A stretch of 54,463 nt of DNA from Heterotrichella gracilis (GCA_032358255.1 JAULBX010025930.1:1-54463); one strand, 5' to 3'. Shown: positions 9,905 through 22,307, counted from the stretch's first letter. The notes: a model not told the origin generated them from the letters alone. Translations and numbers: made by a program.

Positions 9905-11347
9905 AAGCAGCATCTTGCCAGATCTACCCCAGGCAAAGGCCTGCCTCCTCCAGGTGGGGAAAGCAGTCAAGGTGTGCAGGGGGAGGAAGGCCAGCCAGGT
10001 GCAGCGCCGTGAGGGCAGTCAGGCTGGAAAGGCTGCCTAATGCGCTGTGGTGTGCGCGCATAAAGTCCCCTAGGCCAGTTTCATAGTCCCATTGATGTAT
10101 ATCCAGATGATGTATATCCACTGTTATGTCCAGCTCCGGTATGTCCAGCGCCAGGTGCTGCAGCTTTGTCAGGCTTGACAGGCACGCCAGTGACGCTGCT
10201 AGGCCTTGAATGTGCTCCTGCAGCATCATCGCGCCCTTCCCCGTGACCTACTCGTTGGCTTCCACTGCCAGATTTACTGCCAGGTGGGTGAGGTGCGGGG
10301 CACTGATGAGGGTTGAGAGGGCGCTGGCGGGTGCAGCGTTCAGTGCCAGGTGGCGCAGGCTGGTGGCACATGATAGGGAAGGCGGTAGAGCGGGCAGGGT
10401 GCAGGATTCCCACCCAGTGGCCCATGTGCCACGCAGGGTGACCCATGTGACTGCCAGGTGGCGTATGCTGGGCAGCACTGACTCCAGCCAGGGGAGGAAC
10501 GAGCGATGTGAGGGAGCTGCCTGCGGCATGGACAAGGTGTGCACTGAGCGCTACAAGGGTACAACATATCTGGTTGACCAGTCAATCTGATGTAATCAGC
10601 CAGGTGATTAGTATGCGTAAGGAGATCCTCATCAAGTGCTGAGCTCATCATTGCCAACCCCAACGGCGAACATCTGGCACAACAGATGATCATCTGCAAG
10701 CATCACCCTTGCACAGCAATTTCTGCACCTATCTTGTTCGTCTTCAAACCATAACCCCCCTTGCAGCACATGCCCACATGCTCTACCAGGCCACGCAAGC
10801 AGTAAGCACACACCTCCCCACATCCTGGCAGTTCCATGTACTGCGTCCCTTCAACCTCAAACGATGTTCACAATAACAATCAAATCACAATTGTGAGGCT
10901 CGTGACAATTGACAAGATATTTAATGCTCCTGCAAGGACTGTTGTAAACAAATCAAGCCTCTGACCGGAGATTCAAACTGGTGTGCCACGCACCTCTACC
11001 GTGTCCCACAGTGGTGAGGGCCCCTGGCTGAGTGCGTGCCACTCCCTGCACACCAGCAGCACCACCAATGCTCGCTCTTGGGTGGTGAGCGAGGCCAGGA
11101 GGGGTTGCAGCAGGAGGGGGGGAAGGAGCTGGATGGGGGAAGGAGGCGGCGGGGGCTGAGGTGGCTGGGTTGGGTCCCAGGGACCAGGTGGAGGTTGGGG
11201 GGGGCCACGCTGTTGGTGGGTGTCTTGGGTGCAACTATGGTACCGTTGCTGGTATTCCTGGGTCCTTGGGGACAGTTCCTCGGAACTTTGGGACTGTTCC
11301 TGCCAGGGGCCCATTTCAATCCATTCCTCCAATATACTTCTGGTCAT
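9905..11347 (-). pseudogene. F-box/leucine-rich-repeat-like protein, copy B (damaged)
   Basis: Inverted paralogue of copy A. Exon 1 (11347-10994) starts at an ATG and runs in one frame through a Pro-rich stretch into RERALVV-type F-box sequence (QERALVVLLVCREWHALSQG), ending DTVE at the same donor as copy A. Exon 2 starts at 10520 (AAPSHRSFLPWLESVLPSIR). It carries a 14-residue insertion after HLAVTWVT, an in-frame TAG near 10236 after EANE, and a frameshift near 9920 (CLG then GVDLARCCFHL in another frame). Homology stops near 9900, where it runs into the 3' end of copy A, so the last third of the LRR region is missing. Exon 1 alone could still be translated. Confidence 0.65.
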
Positions 11348-13031
11348 TGTCCAGGCGTGCTGGAACGAGCAGGGTGGGTACAGGCTGCAGGAGGGGGATG
11401 GCGTCTCATGTGGTGACTGCAGTGAGGTTGAGACCCTAACCAGTAGGGTCTAGGGCTTGTATGGGCGAGGCTAATACTAATGTCACTGATCAAGTTGGTA
11501 GGTGGCAGTGGGATGACAGATATGTGTCTCAGCAAGTGTCTGATCTCCACAACTGGTGTATTCACCACAATGTGCTCCCAGGGCAGCACTAGAACGGGGC
11601 AAGCTGACAGCACAGGGCACATTGCAGCTGCAGGCGTGTGTTATGACTAATACCCATGCCACGTCTCTGTTGGATGCCATTTTAGCCTACGAAGCGCTAG
11701 CCCTCTGCCTGGTAGCGGGCATGCTCTACTATGAACTTCCTATACCAAAACTCTAGAAGGGTTGTTAGGGTTTCATGGTCAAGTACGTGGTCATGTAATC
11801 CCAAAAATGCTTGCATGCCAAGGCCGCCAAAGACCCACCTAAAACCCAGCGCCGAAACTGAATCTAAGATAGGGGACCAGTGTGGGACTTGAAAAGAGTG
11901 GGTTTCAAGACTGAGAGTCAGTGGCAAGGGGTCTGACAAGTGCTGTGGCAGGTACGGCTTCAAACCCAACTTGACTGCCCATCAAGGGTGCAAAGGAGGG
12001 ACTCATGTGTCATATCAAGAAGGATATGGATATAATTACTTTCGTGTCAAACGCTGTCAACAAGCTGGTGTACAAGGCATCCAGGTATCTGCAGGCAGGT
12101 TTGGGTTGGTGGGTATCCTTGCCAGTACCGGTTACCGCTACCAGCATTGCTCTAGACCGTGCTAATGTGCTGCAGAACCCTGAACCCAGAAACCATCTGA
12201 CATTTCTTACTTGACATGCTCAATACGCCTCGTGTTGGGGTAAACAGATCAACCACGCAGTGCATGCATATGTTTCTCTTGTTGCTTCTCTGCTCGGCAG
12301 GAAACGATGGAACGCAGGCAGGCAACGTCCCACAAAATGCTGGGAGACAAAAGTGGCAGAAGAAAGGACACTCCGAGAAAATATAAGTGTCAGAAATAGT
12401 CGCTCAACCTTATCACGCGTTCTTTTGTCTTCTGCGTGCCTCGAGTTGAGGGTTCCCCCTCAAATACCTAGCGGCATGCATGCATGTGGCACCGCGCGCT
12501 GGACAGAAAACCTGAGAGCAGTGACCTACAGGATGTTCAAGGACGGCAAAAAGATACCCATAACCTTTTTACTTGATACTTGATTCTCCAATCCACTGCT
12601 GACACACCTTTTTACACCAACTATCTGGGCAGTGCTTGCAGACAGGTCAAACTTGTTTCGCATTGTCGCAGGAATGTTCAGTACAGTAAATTACATTAAA
12701 TGCTGGGATACATCTACTCAAAGCGCAATCTGACCTGTCAGTGAAAGTGGCAGCATGTACAGATATCTAGGCTAAGGGCGTTCAGAAGCGGTCCAGGACT
12801 GGGTTGACCCTGCCTCATTGCCACCAACCACAACAAGACTAGCAGCGCACCCTTGCTGGTCCCTGCTCCCATGCGCTGGTATGCTTTTGTAATGAAGTCA
12901 GTATATTGGTATACACCTGGCTGAATCTATACCATTTCCGCATGCCCCTACCCCCAACTCATCCTCCCACATAGCGCTCCCCAAAGTAGGTTTCCCCCTA
13001 GCCTAGGGCCTTGGCCATTACCAACATGACA
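11348..13031. other. Long spacer without recognised gene
   Basis: Only short, unconvincing frames (at most about 107 codons) with no motif. Several TGCATGCA-type palindromes. The AT-richer stretch around 12690 includes TTACA, a possible poly(A) signal (TGTAA on the minus strand) for the Ap4A phosphorylase gene. Confidence 0.5.
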
Positions 13032-15400
13032 CTACTCCCATGCCATCCCCACATGCGCCAGCACCGCCATGGGCCCCTCCCTGCGCACAAAATCCAGCTC
13101 CTCCCTTGACCGCACAAAGAAGGACCCTGCAAACCCTAGGGCATTGACGGACGCCGGGCCCCATGCCTCGCTGCCACGTGGCACCACCAGCATCCACCGC
13201 TGGGTCATGACCACATTGTAGGAGACGTGGGGCAGCGCAGTGGAGTCTCCACCTGATGGGAATAAACTTTACTCTAAAAGGAAAGTTGGGTAAACATTTA
13301 AAAAGAAATAAAGCACACTTACCAAGCAAACAGCAGCAGGGAAGAAGTGTGAGCTAGGACGCTGACAAACAGATAATTTTTTAAAACAGTACTCTCAAGG
13401 ATTTATAGTAAGGTGTACCTGAGTTGCTTTCTGGTTGGTTGTCTGATTGATGAGGCTGGTGGCCCACTCCGCTGAGGGTAAGCAGCGCCTCCAAACCCTT
13501 AGCTAGGTCTTGACCAGTGAGGCTGCGCACGCGTGGTAGTATGGAATCACGCGTCCATGATTGCGAATTTGCACAAGAGTGGCTGATATGTGATGCATGA
13601 GCTGCTTGCCTGGGACCATCAAGGCATAAGCCTGTCTGCAACTTGCAAAGCAATACTACAGCACGCGCATGCCATCCCCACTGCCCGGGCAGTGTTCTTC
13701 AAAATCATATACTTGCACGACCGAGTCCCGGTCAATGGAGGCCCCTCCCAGACCCACCGTCGAGGGTACTAAGATGATAATAGGGCTACTGAATTCTTAT
13801 TACCCTTGCCGCCAAACTCACCTGGCCTTCTTTGGGCCATGCTCATGTCATATATACACCATGCACAACCGTTGCTGCCTCCCCTCCCCACCCCTCACCT
13901 GACCTCCAGCCTGCAGCACCAGCTCCTGAAGGGGAGGGAGCGGAGGGGGAGGGGGTGCAGGGGTGGCGTCCCCGCCAGGGCGGCGTCAATCAGCGCCTCA
14001 AAAGGGGGAGGCGTGTCCCTACCAGGCTCAAGGGGCAGGGGGATAACCTGCAAGTGCAGGGGAGGACCTTGGTGCCATGTGAGGTCGAGGGCAAAGATCA
14101 GGGATGCTGTGTAGCCCAACCCAGCATTCCAATGGCAGCCATGGGTTGACCAAACACTGAAACAGCAAGGACCAGCATGTCATGCCCAAAACCCTGGGTA
14201 CCATCATGGTCAAAGGAATCATGCATCTGCCAGATTCACTATGAGAGGATCCCGGGTATTACCAGCATCTTCAGCTTTTAACGCACAGACTTGCCTGTAC
14301 ATGCTTGTGTGGTTGGCTGGCACCTGATTGCTCCCCGCAGTTGTAGTATGCCAATCCCCCCCCTGGCATGGCCTGCATGGGGTGAAGGGGAGGTGGTGGT
14401 GGGACATAGTGGTGAGTGATGGCGCATAGTGAGATGCAGTGGCACAAGCACAGCCACTATATCACAATGCTGCACTTTGTCCATCCCTTTTCCCCTGTCT
14501 CCTTGATGATAGTCCACTCACCCTCCTCCCGATCCTCCCATGCACCCCAACTTTCCCACCCACCTCCTTCCCCCCCACACACACCACCTACCCACCTCCA
14601 TGACCCCCCACATGGCCTCCAAATCCGCCCTCCCCGGTGCATCCAGCTGCGACTCAAACCCCCTAGTCACCACCAGCACGTGGTGTGGCACCACATTGAA
14701 CTTGTTGAGCAGCAGGGTGTGGGTGGGTGACAGGTGGCGCACCCACAGGGAGGGTTCGTAGGGGAGGAAGGGGTTGCGGGCCTCCTTCTTGGCGGCGCTG
14801 GTGGGGTGGGGGAGGGGATGGAGAGGTGAGCAGGGGAGGGGAGGGCAGCGACTGTGGTCCATTAGTCCTTTGGTGCTTTTGCCACGCACATTGACGTGTA
14901 AAAGATGCTTGTAAGCTATCACCCACCCACCTGTCTGCTGGGGGCTTGGGCTTGTCCCTCAGTGCCGCAGCCACCTTGAGGATGAACTCCACACCATACT
15001 GCTCATCAGGGATGAAGTCGGTGGTGGTGCCTGTGGTGCAAAACAAATTAAAATAATGATGAGGAGCCCATAGCATTTTGGAACACCCAGTGGCAACTCC
15101 CGGGGGGAGCGGTTCCCGATCCCCGTGAGGCAAGCGGCATAACCCGCTATGCAAGGAAAAGGAACGCAGATTCCTCGCAACCATAGCAGACAGAACGTTC
15201 CTGTGGTGTAGGCGGCCCCCTCCTGCTGCGCCTGGTTGTACACCCGCAATATGTCTTGCCACAGCTCGTGGGGGGGTGGGGGCTGATTGGAGCTGGTGGG
15301 TGTGGCTGTGGAGGCCTGCTCAGGTGTGGCCTGCCGCAGGTTTGGAGCAGTGAGGATGGAAGGTACCAGTGGTAGACTCTCGATAAAGAAGAGCGATAGG
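13032..15400 (-). CDS. ATP adenylyltransferase (Ap4A phosphorylase)
   Basis: The enzyme splits Ap4A with phosphate into ATP and ADP. Exons on the minus strand: about 15400-15210 (HELWQDILRVYNQAQQEGAA), 15030-14931 (DFIPDEQYGVEFILKVAAAL), 14797-14596 (NPFLPYEPSLWVRHL, HTLLLNKFNVVPHHVLVVTR), 14372-14295 (AYYNCGEQSGASQPHKHVQ, the catalytic HxHxQ motif of the HIT-superfamily branch), 14047-13899 (VIPLPLEPGRD) and 13252-13032 (SYNVVMTQRWMLVVPR, SVNALGFAGSFFVR), ending at TAG. Phases agree across the four exons from 15030 to 13899. The intron after HKHVQ begins GCAAGT, a GC-AG intron. The first exon appears to end ...ACCACAG with GA rather than GT following, so that donor is unresolved, as are the exons between 13899 and 13252 and the start codon. 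Enzyme identity is secure. Confidence 0.88.
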
Positions 15401-16409
15401 GCAACTGAGGACGTGGTGGGATTGATGCAGACCTTGCAGATGCTCACGCACAAACATTTCCCCCAAATACCACCTTGACCAGCTCACTTCACCCACCAAC
15501 CATATATATCCTCACTACTTTGCAACCACAACCACCACTCACGCGCACACCACCACCCTACCCCACCCACCTGGTTTGATCCTGGGGACATGCGACGCCG
15601 CTGTATTAGCTGTCCTGGGCTAAATGCAGTAGGCACAGCGCCTCGTATACCTAAGCAATTCCTCTGGAACTGCACAGATGTTGCTAGCTTGGCTGACGCC
15701 AACATGACAGGTAGAGCTCGAGTACCTGATGCATGCATGCAAACCAACTTTCTAGTAATCTGGAAACTGTATGCCTTCAGCCCTGGTAGTATACAGTATG
15801 AAGCCTGTCACTACAGATCTGGGTTACGTAAGAAGTGCAAGGAGTGGCTGCTGACCTTGCTGTGTTGCCTGAAGGCATGTAAACTGACTCTGCATATGCA
15901 TGCATATGACTAGGTGGGTGTGGAGCCAGGTATAAGTGCAGTGCATCCACGAAATCCTGATTCAAGCTGCAAAGGATACAAAACCCGTTCCGTATTAGAG
16001 CTGCTGGTTGCAGGGATGGGAGCAGGTCAAAATACAAAAGCACATATAGCAGCAAAGCAGCCCAACTCCCCACTTGCAATCGTTACAGTGACAGCTGTCC
16101 TGCCCTAGCCTAACATTGAAGAATACGTGTGGTATTGCATACAGGATACCTTACAGGCGAGTTCAACGTTCAACAGCAAGCAATGACAAGGATAATAAGC
16201 GAATAAACAGGACAATATTGCAAGATAAAAGCAATTTAACAACGCCAACAAGATAACGCCAACACCAAACAAAATTGGGGCCTAGATGACCAGAAATGGT
16301 TCTGGACAGCCAATCCATTGCCAATGGTTGCACATGTCTGGTATCTGGCCCCAACTACTGCCACCCCGCCAGCATCCATGGTCCTACAACCATAACCTAG
16401 GGGGTCACT
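15401..16409. other. Spacer without recognised gene
   Basis: Contains a 107-codon plus-strand frame (15590-15913) without known motifs and several TGCATGCA/TATGCATGCATA palindromes. No exon is supported. Confidence 0.45.
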
Positions 16410-16680
16410 TGCCAGAGCAATTACCAACCCAGATAGCTCGCATACAATATTATACACCATTGAAGGGTGGGGGAACGAGGAAAGTGGAAGGGACTGGGAC
16501 ACCATGGTATAACAGCTAAAGTGGGTTTGCAAATGGTGGTCTTCTCATGAGTTGCAAGCTCAAGTACCATAAGCAAGGGTTCAGCGCAGGAGCGCATGTA
16601 GGCCACCAGAGCCATTCCCATTCAGAAGATTTCTGCCCTTGGACCATGACGTATAATACAATAACGATACAGTGTCAAGC
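16410..16680. repeat. 3'-flank duplicate, copy 1 (pairs with 22000-22285)
   Basis: Shares long stretches with 22000-22285, for example GGGTTTGCAAATGGTG.TCTTCTC, AAGCAAGGGTTCAG.GCAGGAG and CGATACAGTGTCAAGCT. It lies immediately downstream (minus strand) of the coiled-coil gene, as its partner does for the RWP-RK gene. It marks the edge of a segmental duplication and not a transposon end. Confidence 0.75.
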
Positions 16681-16714
16681 TCGTTGCCACAGCTGAGCGC
16701 CGCTGCGCCTGCCC

Positions 16715-19700
16715 CTACCGCTGCGCTTCCAGCTGCATGACTTGCTCACAGTCGGTGTGGGCCTGGGCTTGGGCACATGCCAGCTCCCGCTCAAGTCGGC
16801 TTGCGCGGGCTGCAGAGGCTGCGGAAACAACAGGGCAGATCTGTGAGTCTCCATCCGATGGTGTAAGTAAACTGCTTGCGTCTTACTTTTGCTGCAAAGC
16901 AAGCGCCAGGGATACTGACATACAACACTACCACCCACTGTTACATTTGGATGGCGGTCACCGCATCCCGACAACATGATCTCATCTAATATTGACATCA
17001 TCACATCCAACACTAACATATCACCCCTCGCCATGTGTCAGTGCATTCAAATCCACAAGCTCTGCTTTCAAAGCACAAAGCCTGGATCTAGTGCAGATTG
17101 CACTTTAGGTGACAAGCCACATGTTCCCACTTCCCAGCACATGCACGCACCTGATGCAACCTGATGCAGCTGCACTGCCTCTCGAATGGAGCAGGTCTTC
17201 CTACCGGCAATGCACACTTGCCCCTGCAGGGTCTGGAGCTTGCTGCCGGATCTAAGTGCTGGCGGCGCCCGGCGAACGGCATCTGCTAATCTGTTGGCTT
17301 CCCCACCCATGGCCTTCACTTGCACAGGTGTGCGCGTGCTGCGACGGGGTGGCTTTGCCTTGCCCTGAAGCTGCTGCTCCGCTGTCCCTGGCTCAGGCAC
17401 AGGTACCTCCGGAGGATCCTGCGCAACCCTCAGCCGCCTCACCTCCTCGCGCGCAGTATCCAGGTCGTGCTGCCGCTGCGCAGCAAGCTGCTCTAAGGAC
17501 TGGACCTCAGATTGCAGCTGTTCCCACTCGCTCTCACGCTGCGTGACCTCCTCGCGTGCAGCATCCAGGTCCCGCTGCCGCTGCGCCCCAGCCTGCTCCA
17601 GGGACTGGGCTTCAGACCGCAGCTGTTCCCGCTCACACTCAAGCTGCATGACGTCCTCGAGTGCAGCATCCAGTTGCTCCTGCCGATGCGCTGCGGTCTG
17701 CTCCCAGGACTGGGCCTCAGATCGCAGCTCTTCAAGCTCACCCCTCAGCTGCGCAAGCTCCTCGCGTGTGCTGTCCACTGGCTGCAGCCGCTGCGGCGCA
17801 GTCTCCCAGGACTGGGCGTGTGACTGCAACTGCCCCCGCTCACTCCTCAGCTGCCTGATGTCCTCGCGTGCAGCATCTAGTTCCTGCTGCCGCTGCACCG
17901 CAACCTGCTCCAGGGACTGGGCCTGGGACTGCAGCTGTTCCCGCTCCATCTCACGCTGCGTGACCTCCTCGCGTGCGGCATCCAGTTCCTGCTGCCGCTG
18001 CGCCGCAACCTCCTCCCAGCTCTTGACCAGGGACTGCAGAAGCGCCTGCGATTGGACAAGCCCATGGGCGTGCGCCTTGGCCTTAGCCAGCTCCTCCTCC
18101 TTGGCTGTAGCTACTATAGCCAGCAGCTCCCCAGACGTGCACAGCTCCTGCGCGCGGGCCTCAGCCTCCTCCAAGCCGCGCTGCAGCTCTGTCACTCGGC
18201 TGCCAGCCGCTGCCAATAGCCTGTCTTTGTCAGCAACCTCCATGCATTTGTTGTCCAGTTGCTGCTCCCAGCACTGGGCTTGGGACAGCAGCTCAAGGTT
18301 TTGTGCCTTGTACTTGGCCAGCAGCTCATCAGAGGTGCACCGCTCCCGCGCATGGCCCTCGGCCTCCTCCAGCCTGCGCTGCAGCTCCACTGCTTGGCTG
18401 TCGGCCGCCGCCAACCGCCTGCTCCATTCCCCCGCACAGCCCTCAGCCTCCTGAAGACTCTGCTGCAGCTGCTCTATCCGGCTGTGTGCCGCCGCCAGTT
18501 GCCTGCCCTTGTCAGCAGCCACCTCCTCCGCAGCGGCCACCGCAGCTTGCCCAGCAGCATGTTCTGTATAGAGAAGAGTAATGGAAAATGATGTTAGCAC
18601 CCCATCACAAACTAGCAATGGTGAAATCCCCTGACAGGCAGTGCAGCAACCAGTGGATCATGGGGGTGAATTGACAAGGGCATAGCATGTCGCCATACCT
18701 GCCTGCGCCACATCTGGAGCATGTTCCCCTGGGGGTGACGAATCGCCAGGGGGGCTACAAGTGCTGCCCAGCTGGTGCAGCTTGTCCGGCAATTGTGCTA
18801 GCAACGCAAAGGTCGACTTCAAATGGTCAGCCAACTGTGATGCAGCTGCCTGCGTTATCCGAGACTGCTGGCGGGCCTCCGCCTTTTCAGCCCGCAGCCC
18901 AGCCACATCCTTGCCATGCCGCTCCTCTGCCACCCGCAGCGCCTCCTGCGCCATCACCTGTGCCACGGCGCGCCCCACAAGCATCCGCGCCAGCGCCCCC
19001 TCCGCTTCATCCCCCCTTCTGCGCTCTTCCTCCACCGCCTGCCGCCACACTTGCCGCTCATGCCCCAACTGGATTTGCAGCGTTGTGACCTTTTGCGCTG
19101 CAGCCGCTGCAGCACCTTGTGCAGCCTCCAGTGCCCTGTGGTCCAGCTGCTGTAGCTGCATGCTGACATGATGCTGTTCTTGCTCCAGCTCTTCCCTGCG
19201 GGCCCGCAGCCGACGCCGTTCCAGTTCCTCTGCACTGGCGCCACCCATACTGATGCCTACTGAGTGCCCACTGGCATCTGGGTCCGCCAAGTCGCGGTGA
19301 GGGGCCGGTAGCAAGCGCTTAGGTTGGCAGGCCTGCATCTGGTGCACAGGAGTGGGCAATCCTGTCAGCCTAGGGCATGTGCGGAAACCTACCTGGGTGG
19401 CTAAAGGCAGATGCAATCGCATGGCATTGTGACCGCCATAACCTGCCATGGGGTCAGTGCATGTGGCAGGTGCATCCTGTTCCTCCCGCCGCATGCATTG
19501 CATGGCCCCATTGACTAGGACATTTGCATACAGGTTAAGGCCAGGGTAGCCGCTACGGTGCGCTGAACACTAGGCCAGGGTTCAATGAGCGCCCAAGCTA
19601 TCAATCACACCTGCATCCTTCCACACAGAAGACAGCCCAGTCTGACATGAGCACAATCCCACAAAGTGCGTTCAATATTGCAGTGCACAAAGGCCAATGC

Positions 19701-21639
19701 AACAGACGCTCCCCATAGCATCCAACCCACATACCTCTGATAGATTTGCATTAACCCCTTGCATGGGAGCGGCGCCACCAGACAAAGGCATTGCGGGAAG
19801 CGGATTGTCAGCAGATGTAGAGTGTGATGGCGAGGTGGGGCTCAGGGCTTGACGTGTGACCTGGACAGCAGGGCAGCGCCTGCAAGATGATCATTGTGGT
19901 CAATTATACAGGTCTCACAATCAGTTATCATACAGGATAACCCATTGCCAGTCCCCATAATCAGGATGACCTGTCACTATAGCCTGAGCTCACGTCAGGT
20001 ATCAATAGTTCCCCATACAGTCCAAGTAGCATGGATAATGCTGCATGTTTAGCAGGCAACACCCCAACCTTTTGCACCTTTTGGGTGGAGGGTCCTGCCC
20101 TGGGTCCAGTTGGGGCCCCGGCCTGCGCTTGTGCTGCTTCCCGCCAGTCTGGGCACAAACCTCATCCTCATGCGGCAGAGTTTGTTGCCCCTCACTGACA
20201 CTGGCACCTGCAAGAATGCCATCAAATTTAATCAATACTTGTCTTCCCAGTCATGCAGACAGCCTTCAGACGGATTTGGGTTGGCAAGTAGTCACCAGTG
20301 CAGCGGTGCATCGGGTAACATGTGCAGCTACGCGTCCACAGCACCCTGTATTGCAGCACCACACCATGATACTGAACGTGCTGCACCCCACGATATTGGT
20401 ATTGTATCCAGCAGCTGCCGTCAAAGGCGGGGAGTTAATTACCCTAAACCCTAAACCTAATTGGTTTTCCTGCTAAGGCCATATCAGTACTTAGTAGCAT
20501 ACCCTCGCACCTGCAATCAAAGGCGCATCTGCCCCCTCATCAGACCCAGCACCCAGGGGTGCGTTGCAGCGCTGTGGGGGCAGCGCGGTAAGCAGCCCCT
20601 CAGCAGCCCCTGCACTCCATATCATCAGAGGCACAAACTCCACCTGGGAAGGCTCCCTCGCTTGACCCATCCGCTGAACAGGAGTCCTGGAAAATCCTAC
20701 AACCCATTTCTGGGTTCCACTCTTTGGTGCACCAAAGAGTTCATCTAGTTTCCACGATACACTCTCAGGTGCAGCTTGGCCATGAGAGCTGCTGGGAGCC
20801 TCATCATCATCGTCCCTGGAGGCTCCCAAAACTGTGCAGTGCCGCCCTAAAATTGCCACAGCTCTCTGTCAGTGGTGTTACTGTTTCATGGTACTAAGCA
20901 CACGAGAAACCCTGGACTTGCCTGCAGTGCCGTGCTCGTCACCATGTTGAGACTGCTCTGCGCTGGGGCTTGTCATTCTCCTTCCAGTCTGCAAGTACTG
21001 GGCCTGCTGTTAACAACGTTGGGACACAACTGTTGGGCCTGCTGCAAGCAACGTTGGCCTGGCATGCCTGCAATGAGGCCTTACACAGGGCTACCTGTCA
21101 CAGGTCTGAAAGGGTCCGGCTGCAGGCGACTGGCCACTGGTTGAAGGGGTTCCAGCTGCAAAAGCACACCATGTTCAATATGCCTATTGCAATACACACT
21201 TCGTCATCACAACCCAGGTTGCGCCCAGTGGGACCCACCTGTGCGTGAGCCTGCAAAGGTGTCCGGGCTGATCGAGTTCAGTTGCTGCTGAGTGAAGGTG
21301 TTGGGTGTGGTTTCAGTGTTTTCTTGCTTGAGACTGCTGCAAAAGGAACACATTTTGAAGTGTGATGTGTTTGCATGTCATGTATGGCATATGCATGCCA
21401 TAGGTTTTGCTGCGCTGCACACAAGGGTTGGGTACCTCCCAAACCGCTCCTTACAGGCCTCCAGTGTCCACCAGGTCAAGCTGTCTTTCAGCTGCCAGCA
21501 GCACCTGAGGGTTGGTAACGACCAAGGGCTGTGCCTTCGCCCGACTGTCCTCGTCTAGCGCTGCACCATGCAGTTCAGGTTGGGCGGTAATTTGAATGTA
21601 CCAGACGCTACTGGTGTTCAAGGTTGGCAGCTGGCGCTG
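16715..21639 (-). CDS. Large coiled-coil protein, paralogue of the neighbouring RWP-RK gene but lacking that domain
   Basis: Exons supported on the minus strand: 21639-21455 (ends LLAAERQLDLVDTGG), 21336-21239 (NTFTQQQLNSISPDTFAG), perhaps 20988-20922, 20831-20511 (WVVGFSRTPVQRMGQAREP), about 20207-20070 (a basic PPPKRCKR end, nuclear-signal-like), 19880-19736 (Ser/Pro-rich), about 19500-18699 (long coiled coil: EELERRRLRARREELEQEQH), 18563-17151 (470 codons of coiled coil) and 16818-16715 (ERELACAQAQAHTDCEQVMQ, then TAG). The last junction matches in phase. The 18563-17151 exon holds about six repeats of 35 residues with SLEQ.A.QRQ.ELDAAREEV at their core, then a basic PPRRSTRTPVQVKA patch. 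No DNA-binding domain is visible. Function is unknown; by kinship it is a nuclear regulator. The true start may lie upstream of 21639. Confidence 0.7.
20441..20460. repeat. Interstitial telomere-type repeat
   Basis: ACCCTAAACCCTAAACCTAA inside an intron of the coiled-coil gene. Confidence 0.75.
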
Positions 21640-21900
21640 CTGCAAGGGGGTCCGCCGATTATTTCCAAAGAAAGCGTGAATATCATTTCATGATACACTG
21701 TGCAGGCCTGTCCACACTATTGTCCGAAGGTCTGGCGAGGTGGCCTCGAACTTTTTGCCTGCCTTCAGACATACACCAGCAGAGCACGTCGCACAGGATA
21801 AGGTACAGACATTTTTTAACCCGTCCCGTTCCTGCTTGCACAAACGATGTACTACTAGGAGTCCTGAAGTACAGCAAATGCCCTAATTTAGGGTATGAAG
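21380..21900. repeat. 5'-part duplicate, copy 1 (pairs with 24330-24870)
   Basis: Covers an exon of the coiled-coil gene and its upstream flank. Shared runs with 24330-24870 include GGTTGGCAGCTGGCGCTGCT, GCCTTCGCCCGACTGTCCT and GGGTATGAAGGTCAGGA. Together with 16410-16680/22000-22285 it frames the two paralogous genes. Confidence 0.8.
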
Positions 21901-21999
21901 GTCAGGACGAAGGATCCTTCGAAGACATCAGGCTGCAGCCCACTGGGGCAGCAATGCAACTCACCCAACTACATGCAGTTTACAGGAGTTAACTTGCCA

Positions 22000-22285
22000 G
22001 AGAATCTACCAACTCAGGTGGCATACAGTATTATACATCTCTGAAATGAGAGAAGGGTGGGGAAACGGGAAAAGTTGGATGTGGGCGGAGAAAAATGGAA
22101 CTCTGGCACATGGCAACTGCTATGCCAGATAATAGTAGGTTTGCAAATGGTGATCTTCTCACTGAGTCGCTATCGTAAGCAAGGGTTCAGTGCAGGAGCG
22201 CATGTAGCCCATCAAATATACCCCCGTTCAGGGATTGCCCCCTTTGGACCTGGTGGCGTAACACAAAAACGATGCAGTGTCAAGC
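22000..22285. repeat. 3'-flank duplicate, copy 2
   Basis: Partner of 16410-16680. It begins GCCAGAGAATCTACCAACTC (copy 1: GCCAGAGCAATTACCAACCC). It ends just downstream of the RWP-RK gene's stop codon at 22308. Confidence 0.75.
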
Positions 22286-22307
22286 TGTGATGTACATAGC
22301 TCATCCG

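Noticed and set aside
13660..13780. Possible tRNA or short exon of the Ap4A phosphorylase
   Set aside because: No cloverleaf could be drawn, and none of the frames fits the enzyme between 13899 and 13252; left unresolved.
15590..15913. 107-codon plus-strand frame in the spacer
   Set aside because: No motif or codon-use support; the sequence contains palindromic TGCATGCA runs typical of noncoding DNA here.
16410..16680. Transposon terminal repeat pairing with 22000-22285
   Set aside because: Both copies lie at the same place relative to paralogous genes and in the same orientation, which fits segmental duplication; no transposase or target-site duplication is seen.
17543..18454. 303-codon Ser/Cys/Arg-rich plus-strand frame
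   Set aside because: It is antisense to the coiled-coil exon; its low-complexity composition follows from the repeat on the other strand, and it has no motif or splice support.
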